DNA from: Roseiarcus sp963833955
GTDB lineage: Bacteria; Pseudomonadota; Alphaproteobacteria; Rhizobiales; Beijerinckiaceae
NCBI GenBank assembly: GCA_963833955.1
Contig: CAWHZY010000001.1
Location: 62,001 to 126,000, forward strand
Direction: 5' to 3'
Length of the DNA stretch: 64,000 nucleotides
In this document: piece by piece, positions 17,911 to 26,355 of the stretch
Position numbering within the stretch: the stretch's first letter is position 1
How the letters are laid out: each line of letters begins with the position of its first letter
Made by a program: the position numbers and the translations under genes
The notes under the pieces: generated by a model
The model's database searches: none
What the model was told of the DNA's origin: nothing
What the model saw: only the letters and a program-made list of their open reading frames with translations

Positions 17911-18432
17911 ATGTGGACGGATGCGGCGATTGAAACTCTGAGGCAAATGGCGCTCGAAGGGAAAAGCGCGAGCACCATTGCTGCGGCGCTCGGCGCGCCG
18001 TCGCGCAACGCCGTGATCGGCAAGGCGAACCGGATCGGCGTCAAGCTCACCGGCAACATCCATTGCCTGGCGCCGCGAGCGTCCCGGCCAAGCACGGAGC
18101 GGCCGCGGAGACCCGCGATCGCCCGCACCGGCGCGCCTTCATGGAAGCGAGTCGCCGTTCCCGCTCTCCCGCGCGAGCGAAAGCCGGCCTGGGCCTTCGC
18201 CCAGGCCCAGGTCGGGGAGATGTTGAAGGTCGGGCTCGAGGAGATCGGCGAAAGCAATTGCCGATGGCCGATTGGCGACCCGACAAGCGAGGAATTCGCC
18301 TATTGCGGCATTCAGACGGCGAAGGGCCGCTCCTATTGCGCCGGTCATTGCCGGATGGCCTATAAGCCGCCGAATTCGCGGGTGTGGGACGGGCAGCGTT
18401 ACGTGGCCCTCGAATCGATGGCGGCTGCCTAG
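17911..18432 (+). CDS. gcrA: GcrA family cell-cycle regulator
   Basis: A 173-residue GcrA-type protein. The N-terminal DNA-binding part reads MWTDAAIETLRQMALEGKSA followed by ALGAPSRNAVIGKANRIGVK, the conserved W-x7-L ... RNAVIGK-R-G pattern. The C-terminal sigma70-binding part has CRWPIGDPTSEEFAYCG, then YCAGHCRMAY. In Caulobacter GcrA works with RNA polymerase sigma70 at promoters carrying CcrM-methylated GANTC. The linker is long and basic/proline-rich. ATG 11 bases after CAGGGGCG was taken as start. Other GcrA copies may exist elsewhere in the genome, so this may not be the main one. Confidence 0.85.
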   Translation: MWTDAAIETLRQMALEGKSASTIAAALGAPSRNAVIGKANRIGVKLTGNIHCLAPRASRPSTERPRRPAIARTGAPSWKRVAVPALPRERKPAWAFAQAQVGEMLKVGLEEIGESNCRWPIGDPTSEEFAYCGIQTAKGRSYCAGHCRMAYKPPNSRVWDGQRYVALESMAAA

Positions 18433-18600
18433 AGCCGCAACGCGCGGCTTGCTTTCAAGGAGTCGGACGGGGGCGCGCGCCCGCGCGAGCGGAGGCGTTT
18501 CGCGTGGGCGCGCGATCTTTTTGTCTGCAACTGCCGTCTCTCGCCGCATCGGCCCTATCCTCAAGGGATATCGACCGGGCGTTTCTTGGGGAGTTCCATC

Positions 18601-18858
18601 ATGTCGAACGCGTCCGTGAGTCGCCCGCTCGGAACGGCCATGGTCGGCGGAGCCATCGCCATGGCGGTTCTCGATCTCCTGGTGCGGAAGAACATCCTCA
18701 CCGTCGACGACGTGCAGGGCGCCCTGACGACGGCGCAAAGCTCGCTCATCAGTTCTCCCGCCGTTCATGGCTCCCTCGACGGCGCCAGAATCATCGGGGA
18801 GATGAAAGACCTGTTCGCGCGGCGTGAGCGCGGCTTCCTCAACGAGCTTCGCCGCTAA
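18601..18858 (+). CDS. Small hypothetical protein (85 aa)
   Basis: A short protein without a recognised family. It has a hydrophobic N-terminal half (LGTAMVGGAIAMAVLDLLV) and a charged C-terminus ending ARRERGFLNELRR. The ATG at 18601 is preceded by GGGGAG with a 7-base gap, and codon use is like the neighbours, so it is likely real. Upstream in-frame ATG 18586 is less well placed. Confidence 0.6.
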   Translation: MSNASVSRPLGTAMVGGAIAMAVLDLLVRKNILTVDDVQGALTTAQSSLISSPAVHGSLDGARIIGEMKDLFARRERGFLNELRR

Positions 18859-19110
18859 GACGTTTTTCCGCGCTCGCCGCGGGGCCCCGCGAAATCACCA
18901 AAACCGGCGACCCCGCAGCGGTCCATACGAACCGCCTGGCGCCTAGCGAAACGAGCATCCCCCTGCCCCAAACCGGCACGGGCCGCCCTGACCCTCGGTA
19001 ACCTCCCAGCAACCTTAAGCCCGGATAAACGAATCGGTTCGCATTGTTCGCTTTTTGTTAAGCGGCGACGCGGGGACGTGAACTCTAGGCACGGGCGGCT
19101 TGCTTCGCGT

Positions 19111-20289
19111 ATGGGTCGTTCGCGGTTCGGATGGGCTCTTTCGGTCGCCGCGCCATGGTGCGTGGCCTTCGCGGTGCTCGTGTCGATCACCGCGGAAGCC
19201 GGGCAGGAACCGACCGAGCTGACCAGCGCCTTCGCCCGCAGCGAGTTGATCAGCGTCCCGAGCAAGGTCGGCTTGGGCGGCCTCGCCGCGCGGCCGCTGC
19301 GCACAGTGGACGAAGACGGCGCGCCACTGCCGATCGTTCAGGCGCGCACAATGGTCGGCGACCCTGGCGGGCTCACGGCGGATGAAGACGAGAGCGAGCC
19401 GAACGCGGCGCTGAAGCAGCCGGGGCGCGCGTTTCCCGCCATCGATCGCGGCGCGAAGGGCGATCCGGTTTTCAGCGCTCCAGGCCTCAACGCGAAACGC
19501 CTCGACGGCAAGCGTTCGGCGGCCGAGCCCTATGGCGACAAGTCGTGGCCGCGCGGGGTCGAAGATCCGCGCGACGACGAATTCGACCCGAGCCATACGA
19601 TGAGCCCGCCCCGGCCATCTGACGACGAGGCGGAGCCTGCGGCGACCGCGTTCGAGGACGGCGCGACGCCGGCCGCGCCGCTCGAATTTGCGCTCAACTC
19701 CTCTTCGCCCACCTCCAGCGACGGAATCGTGGTCGTCGTCGAGGCCGATGGCTCGGGCGTGACGACGGTTCCGCAGATTGCTGATACGGACGGCAAGCCG
19801 AACTATGCCGCGCTCATCGACCCGAAAGACAGCGCGCGCCAGATGCGCTGCCTTGCGGAGGCGATCTATTTCGAGTCCCGCGGCGAACCCGAGGAGGGCC
19901 AGGCGGCCGTGGCCCAGGTGGTGCTCAACCGCGTGCGCAGCGGCATCTATCCGACCACCGTCTGCGGCGTCGTTTATCAGGACCGCAACCGCCCGTTCGC
20001 CTGCCAGTTCACCTTCGCCTGCGAGGGCAAGTCGCTGCGCGTCGAGGAGCCCGGCCCATGGGCGGTCGCCACCCGCATCGCCCGCGATGTGGTGAGCGGC
20101 GCGAACTACAATCCCAAGGTCGACATCGCCGTGAACTACCACGCCAATTATGTCGCGCCCTTCTGGGTTGGTTACTTGAAGCGGGTCGACCACATCGGCG
20201 CCCACATCTTCTACGCCATGCGCGACGGCGTGAACTGGGCGCCGGGAGCGCTCAACGGACGCGGCGATCGTCCGCCCCTCGCCAATTGA
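19111..20289 (+). CDS. Cell wall hydrolase, SleB/CwlJ family
   Basis: A 392-residue exported protein. After an N-terminal membrane/signal segment (WALSVAAPWCVAFAVLVSIT) comes a long, low-complexity acidic linker to about residue 240. The Hydrolase_2 domain follows: RCLAEAIYFESRGEPEEGQ (catalytic Glu in AEAIYFE), AQVVLNRVRSGIYPTTVCGV, CQFTFACEGK and NYHANYVAPFW. SleB-type enzymes are lytic transglycosylases acting on peptidoglycan. ATG 19111 was preferred to GTG 19078. The downstream PLP gene may start at a TTG overlapping this stop codon. Confidence 0.88.
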   Translation: MGRSRFGWALSVAAPWCVAFAVLVSITAEAGQEPTELTSAFARSELISVPSKVGLGGLAARPLRTVDEDGAPLPIVQARTMVGDPGGLTADEDESEPNAALKQPGRAFPAIDRGAKGDPVFSAPGLNAKRLDGKRSAAEPYGDKSWPRGVEDPRDDEFDPSHTMSPPRPSDDEAEPAATAFEDGATPAAPLEFALNSSSPTSSDGIVVVVEADGSGVTTVPQIADTDGKPNYAALIDPKDSARQMRCLAEAIYFESRGEPEEGQAAVAQVVLNRVRSGIYPTTVCGVVYQDRNRPFACQFTFACEGKSLRVEEPGPWAVATRIARDVVSGANYNPKVDIAVNYHANYVAPFWVGYLKRVDHIGAHIFYAMRDGVNWAPGALNGRGDRPPLAN

Positions 20290-21394
20290 TTCCTGGCGCG
20301 CGGCCGACTGAAACGATCGACAGGGGCGCTTCGGCGGCCGACCGCGATTGGGTCGCGGACGCCGTGCGCCTGATCGAAGCCGACTTCAACCGCTCCGCCG
20401 ACACGCATCTCATCCGGGTCGATCTGCCGCGCCTCGCGGCGGCCGGCGTCGACCTTTATCTCAAGGACGAGTTCGAGCCACCCTTCCGGCAGCCTCAAGC
20501 ACCGCCTGGCGCGTTCCCTCTTTCTCTACGGCCTCTGCAACGGCTGGATCAGGCGCGGCAAGCCGGTGGTCGAATCCTCATCCGGCTCGACCGCGATTTC
20601 GGAGGCCTATTTCGCTCGCCTGCTTGGTCTGCCCTTTGTCGCCGTCGCGCCGCGAACGACGGCCAAGCCGAAGATCGAGGCGATCGAGTTTCTCGGCGGC
20701 GAGGTGCGCTTGGCCGAGCCGGCGCAAATCTATGACGAGGCGCGCAAGGTCGCGGAGGTGTCCTGCGGCCATTACATGGACCAGTTCACTTATGCCGAGC
20801 GGGCGACCGATGGCGCGGCAACAACAACATCGCCGAAAGCCTGTTCGCGCAGATGGGCCTCGAACGCTACCCTGCCCCGGCCTGGGTCGTCGTCAGCGCC
20901 GGCACGGGCGGCACGTCGTCGACGATCGGCCGGTACATGCGCTACAGCCAGCGCGCGCCGGCCGCGACGCGGCTTTGCGTGGTCGATCCTGAGAACTCCG
21001 TGTTCTTCGATTCGTACCGCACCGGCGACAGGGGCTTGCGCATCGAGAGAAGCTCACGGATCGAGGGCATCGGCCGTCCGCGGGTCGAAGCATCGTTCAT
21101 CGCCAGCGTCATCGACCGCATGATCCGCGCGCCCGATTCCGCGTCGATCGCAACAATCCATTGGCTCGAGACGATCATCGGCAGAAAATGCGGAGGCTCG
21201 ACCGAACCAATGTCTATGCCGCTCTCATCCTTGCGGAGGAGATGATCGCCGAAGGAAGCCAGGGCTCGATCGTCACGCTCATTTGCGATCCGGGCGAGCT
21301 TTATCTGAGCACCTACTACAATGCCGACTGGATCGCGCAAGAGGGGCTCGATCCGCGCCCATCTCGTGAATGGCTCGAGCTTTTCAGCGCTTAA
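20286..21394 (+). pseudogene. PLP-dependent cysteine-synthase-like protein, three frameshifts
   Basis: Pieces of one tryptophan-synthase-beta-fold enzyme lie in successive frames. N-terminus: ADTHLIRVDLPRLAA and LYLKDEF. After an extra base near 20477-20483 comes HPSGSLKHRLARSLFLYG, where the Lys would bind PLP. After a missing base near 20811 comes GNNNIAESLFAQMGLERYP and SAGTGGTSSTIGRYM. After a missing base near 21204 comes NVYAALILAEEMIAEGSQG through to the stop at 21394. All segments are well conserved, so single-base sequence errors are as likely as decay. No ATG/GTG precedes the conserved N-terminus; TTG 20286, overlapping the previous stop, is the best start. Confidence 0.82.
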
Positions 21395-21737
21395 GCTTGC
21401 GATTGCGGACGCGTCGAATCTCGTCCGGGGGCTTCTCCGCACCGCACTGTCCGCAAAGCGCGCTCCTGCAACTTCAATTACGGGGTTCGAAGGGCTTCAT
21501 GCGCAATTGCGAAAGGCGGAGAGACGGGGCAATGTCGCGCAGCGACGCAAAGGAAACGATGAAGAAGTGCTAGGGATGGCCGACGGCGGCCAATGGTGAA
21601 GCGCTCGCGGTCTCCTTGAGACCAGTCGTTCGCGGTTTTTGAGGCCGCGCTTTGCCTTGTGACCAGCGGAACGGCAAACGAGGACGGCGAGAAGGGCCGC
21701 GCCCGGGTGCTCAATTGGCGGACGGTAGGAGAACTTG
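21395..21737. other. Gene-free gap
   Basis: A 343-base stretch with no supported gene between the broken PLP enzyme and the MBL hydrolase. TAGGAGAACTTG at its right end is the ribosome site of the next gene. Confidence 0.5.
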
Positions 21738-22574
21738 ATGGCCGAGCCTGCGACCTGGGACGTGTATGTGATGGAGTATGCGCGCTCCAAAAATCAGCCG
21801 TGGGTCAACCTGATCAGCGGGATGTACGATGAAGGGGTGGTGGATCTGCCCTTCTCCTTCATCTTCGCTCAGAGAGGCGACGATCGCGTTCTCATCGATA
21901 CAGGCTTCATGCAGGAAGAGCACGGTTCGGGCTTTTCACGAAAATTCGGGATCCCGACCTGGATCTCGCCTTTGCGGATGCTGGCCGAGATCGGCGTGCA
22001 CGCAGACGCGATCAACGCGATCTTTGTCACCCACGCGCATTTTGACCACATGGGATCGATCGCCGAATTTCCCCACGCGCACATCTACATCCAGAAGAGC
22101 GAGCTTCTCTCGTGGTACGAGGCCTTTGCTCTGCCGAAGCGTTTCGGTCACCTGACCGCCATAGTCGACCCAGACAACATCCGCACGGCTCTCGACGCCT
22201 CGATCGCTCATCGCGTCACGCTGATCGACGGCGACAAGAACGATGTGCTGCCCGGGATTCATGTGCGGCTCGCCAGCGGTCACACGATCGGACAGCAGTT
22301 CGTCATTCTGGAGACGGCGGTGGGGCGCCGGGTCCTCTCCGGCGATTGCGTCTATTCCCGCCGTCAGTTCACCGGTCTGACCGGCGACGGCGTCTATGTG
22401 CCGCTCAACAATGCGGTCGGAAGCGTCTGGGAGCAGCTCAAGTCAATCGACAAGATGAACGACGAACTTGGCGGCGACCTGTCGCGCCTCGTCGTCCTGC
22501 ACGACACCGAGCGCTGGAAGGGCCTGCCGGTCGTCAAGGAGCTCGAGGGCTTTCGCATCGTCAAGGTTGCTTGA
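21738..22574 (+). CDS. MBL-fold metallohydrolase (N-acyl homoserine lactonase-like)
   Basis: A 278-residue metallo-beta-lactamase-fold enzyme. The dinuclear zinc motif is FVTHAHFDHMGS (H-x-H-x-DH). Further ligands are in LASGHTIGQQFV, LSGDCVY and VVLHDTERW. The layout resembles AHL lactonases (AiiA/AttM class) and related lactone hydrolases; a quorum-quenching role is possible but not shown, since no lux-type genes are nearby. ATG 21738 follows TAGGAG at a good distance. Repeat copy B lies about 100 bases after its stop. Confidence 0.85.
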   Translation: MAEPATWDVYVMEYARSKNQPWVNLISGMYDEGVVDLPFSFIFAQRGDDRVLIDTGFMQEEHGSGFSRKFGIPTWISPLRMLAEIGVHADAINAIFVTHAHFDHMGSIAEFPHAHIYIQKSELLSWYEAFALPKRFGHLTAIVDPDNIRTALDASIAHRVTLIDGDKNDVLPGIHVRLASGHTIGQQFVILETAVGRRVLSGDCVYSRRQFTGLTGDGVYVPLNNAVGSVWEQLKSIDKMNDELGGDLSRLVVLHDTERWKGLPVVKELEGFRIVKVA

Positions 22575-22673
22575 TGGAGCCCCGGCTATTCCGGTCGGCT
22601 TGAATCCCAAGACCGCAAGCTGATCATCAATCGTCATTGCGCGCATCGACCGCCATGGGATGCGCGGGGTCTC

Positions 22674-22788
22674 ATACCAATTCTATTTGAGCGCGACTCA
22701 TCGCGCTCAAACCCGCGCAACGGCGCGGGCGCGCATTCGCGCTTCGGCCATAAGGCGATGATCGGTTCCGATCATCGAGTCTTGGTAT
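22674..22788 (+). repeat. Dispersed 115-bp palindromic repeat, copy B
   Basis: Full-length copy, the same length as copy A at 11573-11687, with only a few differences (for example CGACTCAT for CAACTCAT). Ends are ATACCAA and TTGGTAT. It fills the space between two convergent genes (MBL hydrolase and mosA) and ends 12 bases before the mosA stop, so its hairpins could also act at the mosA 3' end. Confidence 0.93.
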
Positions 22789-22799
22789 AAGAGCCGAAT

Positions 22800-23630
22800 T
22801 TATGCCGAGGCGCCGGTCTTGATGATCGTGCCCACATGCTCGCCGCGCAGCGCGGCGGTGAGGCGGCCGGGGACGAGGCCGTTCACCACCTGCACGCGTT
22901 CGAGATGGCGCGCTGTGCCCATGATTTCGAGCAGCGCGCGGTCGAACGGCAGCGTTCCCTTATGCTTGGCGAGATCGGCCGCGCTCGTCTCGCGCAGCAT
23001 CTTCGCTTTCTTGCCGTCCGATCCCTTCGGATCGGAATCGTAGACGCCGTCGACGTCCTCGACGATGGTAAGTCCCGCGGCGCCGAGCGCGTCAGCCAGC
23101 AGAAAGGCGCCGGCGTCAGCCCGGTGAGGGGGCAGGCGCGAGCCGGGGAACTCGTGATGGTGATAGGGAGGAAAGGCGCTGCCCACGACGGCGCGGGCGG
23201 CGGAAAGGTGAATCGCGAGCTGGTTCGCGATCGCGCCATGCTCGATGTAGGAGACGCCTTCGGGCGCCAGCAGGGCGGCGAGGATGTGGCCGTTCTGCCC
23301 CGCTTCGCTCGCGGCCAGCGGCGCGAGAGACCCGACCGGAAGGCCGAGGTCGAGAGCGACGCTGTAAAGGTGACGCGCGCGAATGCCGGCGCCCGTCAGA
23401 ATAAGCAGACGATGCTCCTGCATCAGCTTGCGCAGTTCCTCGACGATGGGGAGGATCGCGTCCGCGCCGCGATCCATGATCGAGCGGCCGCCGATCTTCA
23501 CGACCTGCACCCAGGGCAGGAGCCGGATCGGACGCCCGCCCGCCACTGGACGGGTGAGATCGGAATCGAGCAGCGTCTGGCGCGCGAGCGGCGAGGCGAC
23601 ATGCTTGGCCGTATTGGAGCGTTCGGTCAT
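22800..23630 (-). CDS. mosA: Molybdenum storage protein subunit alpha
   Basis: A 276-residue amino-acid-kinase-fold protein matching Azotobacter vinelandii MosA end to end by eye: LARQTLLDSDLTRPVAG, LLPWVQVVKIGGRSIMDRG, RLLILTGAGIRARHLYSV, SAFPPYHHHEFPGSRLPPHR and VNGLVPGRLTAALRGEHVGT. In A. vinelandii, alpha and beta subunits form an (alpha-beta)3 cage that stores around a hundred Mo or W atoms as polyoxometalates, filled with ATP hydrolysis. The His-rich PYHHHEFPG segment lies in the cluster-binding region. ATG 23630 gives the family length. It starts 7 bases after mosB and ends near repeat copy B. Confidence 0.95.
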   Translation of the reverse strand: MTERSNTAKHVASPLARQTLLDSDLTRPVAGGRPIRLLPWVQVVKIGGRSIMDRGADAILPIVEELRKLMQEHRLLILTGAGIRARHLYSVALDLGLPVGSLAPLAASEAGQNGHILAALLAPEGVSYIEHGAIANQLAIHLSAARAVVGSAFPPYHHHEFPGSRLPPHRADAGAFLLADALGAAGLTIVEDVDGVYDSDPKGSDGKKAKMLRETSAADLAKHKGTLPFDRALLEIMGTARHLERVQVVNGLVPGRLTAALRGEHVGTIIKTGASA

Positions 23631-23637
23631 GTCGGCC

Positions 23638-24450
23638 TCACTTCGCGGTGATGATGGTGCCCACATGCTCGCCAGCGAGCGCGCGGGTCAGGTTGCCCGC
23701 GACGAGGCCGTTCACGACCTGCACTTCGTGGATGTGGCGCGCGGCCTTGAGAAGATCGAGCATGGGGAATTCGAGGATCGAATCGTGCAACCCCTTCGCC
23801 TTCATCTCGTCCACGGTGATCTTCGGGATGAATTTTGCGGTCTTCGATGTCTTCGGGTTCGCCGTGTAGAGGCCGTTCTCGTCCTTGACGAAGATCATCG
23901 CCTTGCAGCCGAACTGCTCGGCGACGAGGAAGCATCCGGCGTCCGTGCGATAGGGCGGAATCACCCCCTCGGGCGCGGGCCGTGTCCATAAGCCATAGGG
24001 CGGCATGCCGCTGAACACGACCGCGTTCACCTCGGCAAGGTAAAGCGGCACGGCCGAGAGCCCGGCGCTGCTCACGGACGAGACGCCGTGCTTCGCCATG
24101 AGCTGGCCCAGCATCTCGGCGTTCTGGTCCGCGACCGAACCGCCCAGTTGCGACAGCACGCCGGCTGGCAAGCGAAGCCCCGCCGCGATCGAATAGAGGT
24201 GGCGCGCGCGTGTGCCGGCGCCGGTTCCGATCAGCATCTTGTGCGTCTTGCGGGCGGCGACGATTTCGTCAACCAGCGGATAGACGGCCGCGCGGCCGCG
24301 ATCGATGACGCTCTGCCCGCCGATCTTGATCACGTTCGCGTCGGGCAGGATTCGAAAGTCCGGCGCTCCATCCGCCTTCGCTTGCAATTCGGGATCGCTG
24401 AGCGATCGCTCCATCAGAAGCGCTTCGAGCTCCGACGCTTTGCCGGCCAT
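23638..24450 (-). CDS. mosB: Molybdenum storage protein subunit beta
   Basis: A 270-residue protein with the same length as A. vinelandii MosB. Diagnostic blocks are VIKIGGQSVIDRGRAAVYPL, LIGTGAGTRARHLYSIAAGL, VVFSGMPPYGLWTRPAPEGV, YRTDAGCFLVAEQFGCKAMI and GLHDSILEFPMLDLLKAARH. The P-loop-like GTGAGTRARH and the adjacent Asp/Lys residues belong to the ATP-binding kinase fold. ATG 24450 has a strong GGGAGG site just upstream. mosB is transcribed first and mosA follows, as one unit. No nif, mod or moa genes are in the window, so the molybdenum user (nitrogenase or molybdopterin enzymes) lies elsewhere. Confidence 0.95.
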   Translation of the reverse strand: MAGKASELEALLMERSLSDPELQAKADGAPDFRILPDANVIKIGGQSVIDRGRAAVYPLVDEIVAARKTHKMLIGTGAGTRARHLYSIAAGLRLPAGVLSQLGGSVADQNAEMLGQLMAKHGVSSVSSAGLSAVPLYLAEVNAVVFSGMPPYGLWTRPAPEGVIPPYRTDAGCFLVAEQFGCKAMIFVKDENGLYTANPKTSKTAKFIPKITVDEMKAKGLHDSILEFPMLDLLKAARHIHEVQVVNGLVAGNLTRALAGEHVGTIITAK

Positions 24451-24611
24451 GGGATCCTCCCTCTCCTGGGTCGCGAAAGCCAAGCACGCGCGGGAGCCGG
24501 TGTGCAAGCTCCGTGGCGGATCACGCCGGCGGAGCCTCAGCCAATGCGGCGGCTCGTCCTGGCGAACGGCGACGCGATCCTATGGCCGCGCCAGATTCCA
24601 CCGGGACGGCC

Positions 24612-24758
24612 ATGCCCAAACTTTTCTCTTATGGGACGCTGCAGCGGGACACCGTGCAACCCGCCGCCTTCGGCCGTCGCCCCACAGGCGACCAACCCCC
24701 AGGTCTTGACGATTGGCCGCCTTGCCTGAAATGCCGGCTTCCACCATACTTCGCGTGA
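24612..24758 (+). pseudogene. Truncated AIG2-like (gamma-glutamylcyclotransferase) N-terminus
   Basis: The reading frame from ATG 24612 begins MPKLFSYGTLQRDTVQPAAF followed by GRRPTGD. It matches the start of the complete gene at 25972 (MPMLFSYGTLQQEEVQLATF, then GRRLSG) over about 26 residues. After that the similarity stops and an unrelated tail runs to a stop at 24758. This is a 5' fragment of a second copy, placed on the other side of the dioxygenase gene. Confidence 0.75.
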
Positions 24759-24845
24759 AGGTTGCGGATTCCGCGCCGAATACGGGCTGCAGGGGTTTAA
24801 AAATCCCTGGCCGCGCAGGGTGCAAGGGAGCGACAAGCCAAGCTC

Positions 24846-25742
24846 ATGGATACGCTCCAAGCCGAGGCGGAAACGCCCAGCGAAACGGAAAAGGCCATTT
24901 TGGCGGACGTCCGGGCTCGCTTCGAGACGACCGAGAACCCGAGGATCCGGCAACTGATCCTGGGCCTGATCGACCACCTTCACGCGTTCGTGCGCGAGCA
25001 GAAGGTCACCTGGTCGGAATGGGAATATTTTATGGGCTTCCTGGCTCGCGCGGCCGCGGTCACCAAGGACGGCCGGAACGAGTTCATCGCCCTTTCCAAC
25101 TCGATCGGAATCAGCATGCAGGTGCTCGCGGCGTCCCAGCCGAAGCCCCCTGGCGCCACCATCCCAACCCTGATCGGACCTTTCTTCATCGACGACGCGC
25201 CGGTGTTTCCGATCGGCGCCGATATCGCCGGAGGCGCTTCCGGCCAGCCGCTCTACGCATACGGCCGCGTTCTCGACACGCGGGGTGAGCCCGTCTCGGA
25301 CGCGATCCTGAACGTTTGGCAGTCGGATGATCGCGGCCTCTACGACGTGCAGGACAATTTCGATCCAGAGAAGATGTGGGGACGCGGGCGCATCAAATGC
25401 GACGCCCAGGGCAATTATGCCTTCTGGAGCGTGATGCCGACCGCCTACCCCGCGCCCATGGACGCCGCCCTCGGCGACCTGATCCGCAACACGACAGGCC
25501 GTTACTGGCGACCCGCGCATCTCCATTTTGCGGTTGAGACCAAGACCGCCGATGCGCTCGCGACCCATATTTTCGTCCGCGGCAGCGAGCATATCGATTG
25601 CGACGTGGCCTTCGGCGTGCGTCCGGCCTTGATCACCGATTTCACGGAACATGCACCGGGCGTGGCGCCCGACGGGCGCGAGATGAGCGGCCCTTATCGC
25701 ACGCTGAATTACGACTTCGTCATGACCCGGTCCGGTCGCTGA
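24846..25742 (+). CDS. Intradiol ring-cleavage dioxygenase (hydroxyquinol/catechol 1,2-dioxygenase type)
   Basis: A 298-residue protein. The N-terminal helical dimerisation domain (to about residue 100, with SEWEYFMGFLARAAAVTKDG) is typical of hydroxyquinol 1,2-dioxygenases. The catalytic beta-sandwich follows: IGPFFIDDAPVFPIG, LNVWQSDDRGLYDVQ (first Fe-Tyr), YWRPAHLHFAV (second Tyr and the two Fe-His in H-x-H), and THIFVRGSEHIDCDVAFGV. Such enzymes split hydroxyquinol or catechol to (hydroxy)muconate in aromatic degradation. No maleylacetate reductase or muconate genes lie alongside, so the pathway is incomplete here. Confidence 0.88.
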   Translation: MDTLQAEAETPSETEKAILADVRARFETTENPRIRQLILGLIDHLHAFVREQKVTWSEWEYFMGFLARAAAVTKDGRNEFIALSNSIGISMQVLAASQPKPPGATIPTLIGPFFIDDAPVFPIGADIAGGASGQPLYAYGRVLDTRGEPVSDAILNVWQSDDRGLYDVQDNFDPEKMWGRGRIKCDAQGNYAFWSVMPTAYPAPMDAALGDLIRNTTGRYWRPAHLHFAVETKTADALATHIFVRGSEHIDCDVAFGVRPALITDFTEHAPGVAPDGREMSGPYRTLNYDFVMTRSGR

Positions 25743-25971
25743 CCGGGCTTGTGCGAGGTTCGCATCGCGAACATCGAAACTTCGAGCGCGTTGAGCGATG
25801 GCGCGATCCGACTGCGACGCTTTCGATAGAAACGCCAAGACGCGGCGTCTGTGAAAGCGCGCCCATCAGGCTGCCGGTCGGGCCAGTCACTCGTGCGGGT
25901 TTGGCAGCGCCGGTTTGGCGGATGGCGTTTGTCGCCGCCAGGGTCGCGAGCGAGAGGAATCCGAGACACGC

Positions 25972-26325
25972 ATGCCGATGCTTTTCTCCTACGGAACGTT
26001 GCAGCAGGAGGAGGTGCAGCTCGCCACCTTCGGCCGTCGCCTTTCAGGCGTGAGCGACGCCCTCGTCGGCTATCGGCAGTCGATGGTGGCGATCCAGGAT
26101 CCCGAAGTCGTGCGCACGAGCGGCAAGGCGCATCATCCGATCGTCGCCTTCACGGGGAAAAACGAAGACCGCGTGGCCGGCGCGGCGTTCGAGATCACGG
26201 ACGCCGAACTTGCGCGGGCCGACGCCTACGAGGTCGCGGCTTACGTGCGGGTCAAGGCGCCGCTCGCCTCGGGCCTGGAAGCGTGGGTCTATGTCGACGC
26301 CTGCGGCAAGCCTCCATCGGCGTAA
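25972..26325 (+). CDS. AIG2/gamma-glutamylcyclotransferase-like protein
   Basis: A 117-residue protein of the GGCT/AIG2 superfamily. It opens with the substrate-binding loop LFSYGTLQQEEVQ (Y-G-T-L), has AGAAFEITDAELARADAYEV with the conserved acidic residue and Y-E, and ends with LEAWVYVDACGK. Family members cleave gamma-glutamyl or related amide bonds; the substrate is unknown. GAGAGGAATCC precedes ATG 25972. A truncated copy of its 5' end lies at 24612-24758 on the far side of the dioxygenase gene. Confidence 0.85.
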   Translation: MPMLFSYGTLQQEEVQLATFGRRLSGVSDALVGYRQSMVAIQDPEVVRTSGKAHHPIVAFTGKNEDRVAGAAFEITDAELARADAYEVAAYVRVKAPLASGLEAWVYVDACGKPPSA

Positions 26326-26355
26326 GCAGCCGCGCCTTATGCCGGCGCGATTAGG

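Noticed and set aside
21738..22574. Firm call as a quorum-quenching AHL lactonase
   Set aside because: The MBL-fold motifs are clear, but many lactone and other hydrolases share them and no quorum-sensing gene is near, so only the fold-level call is made.
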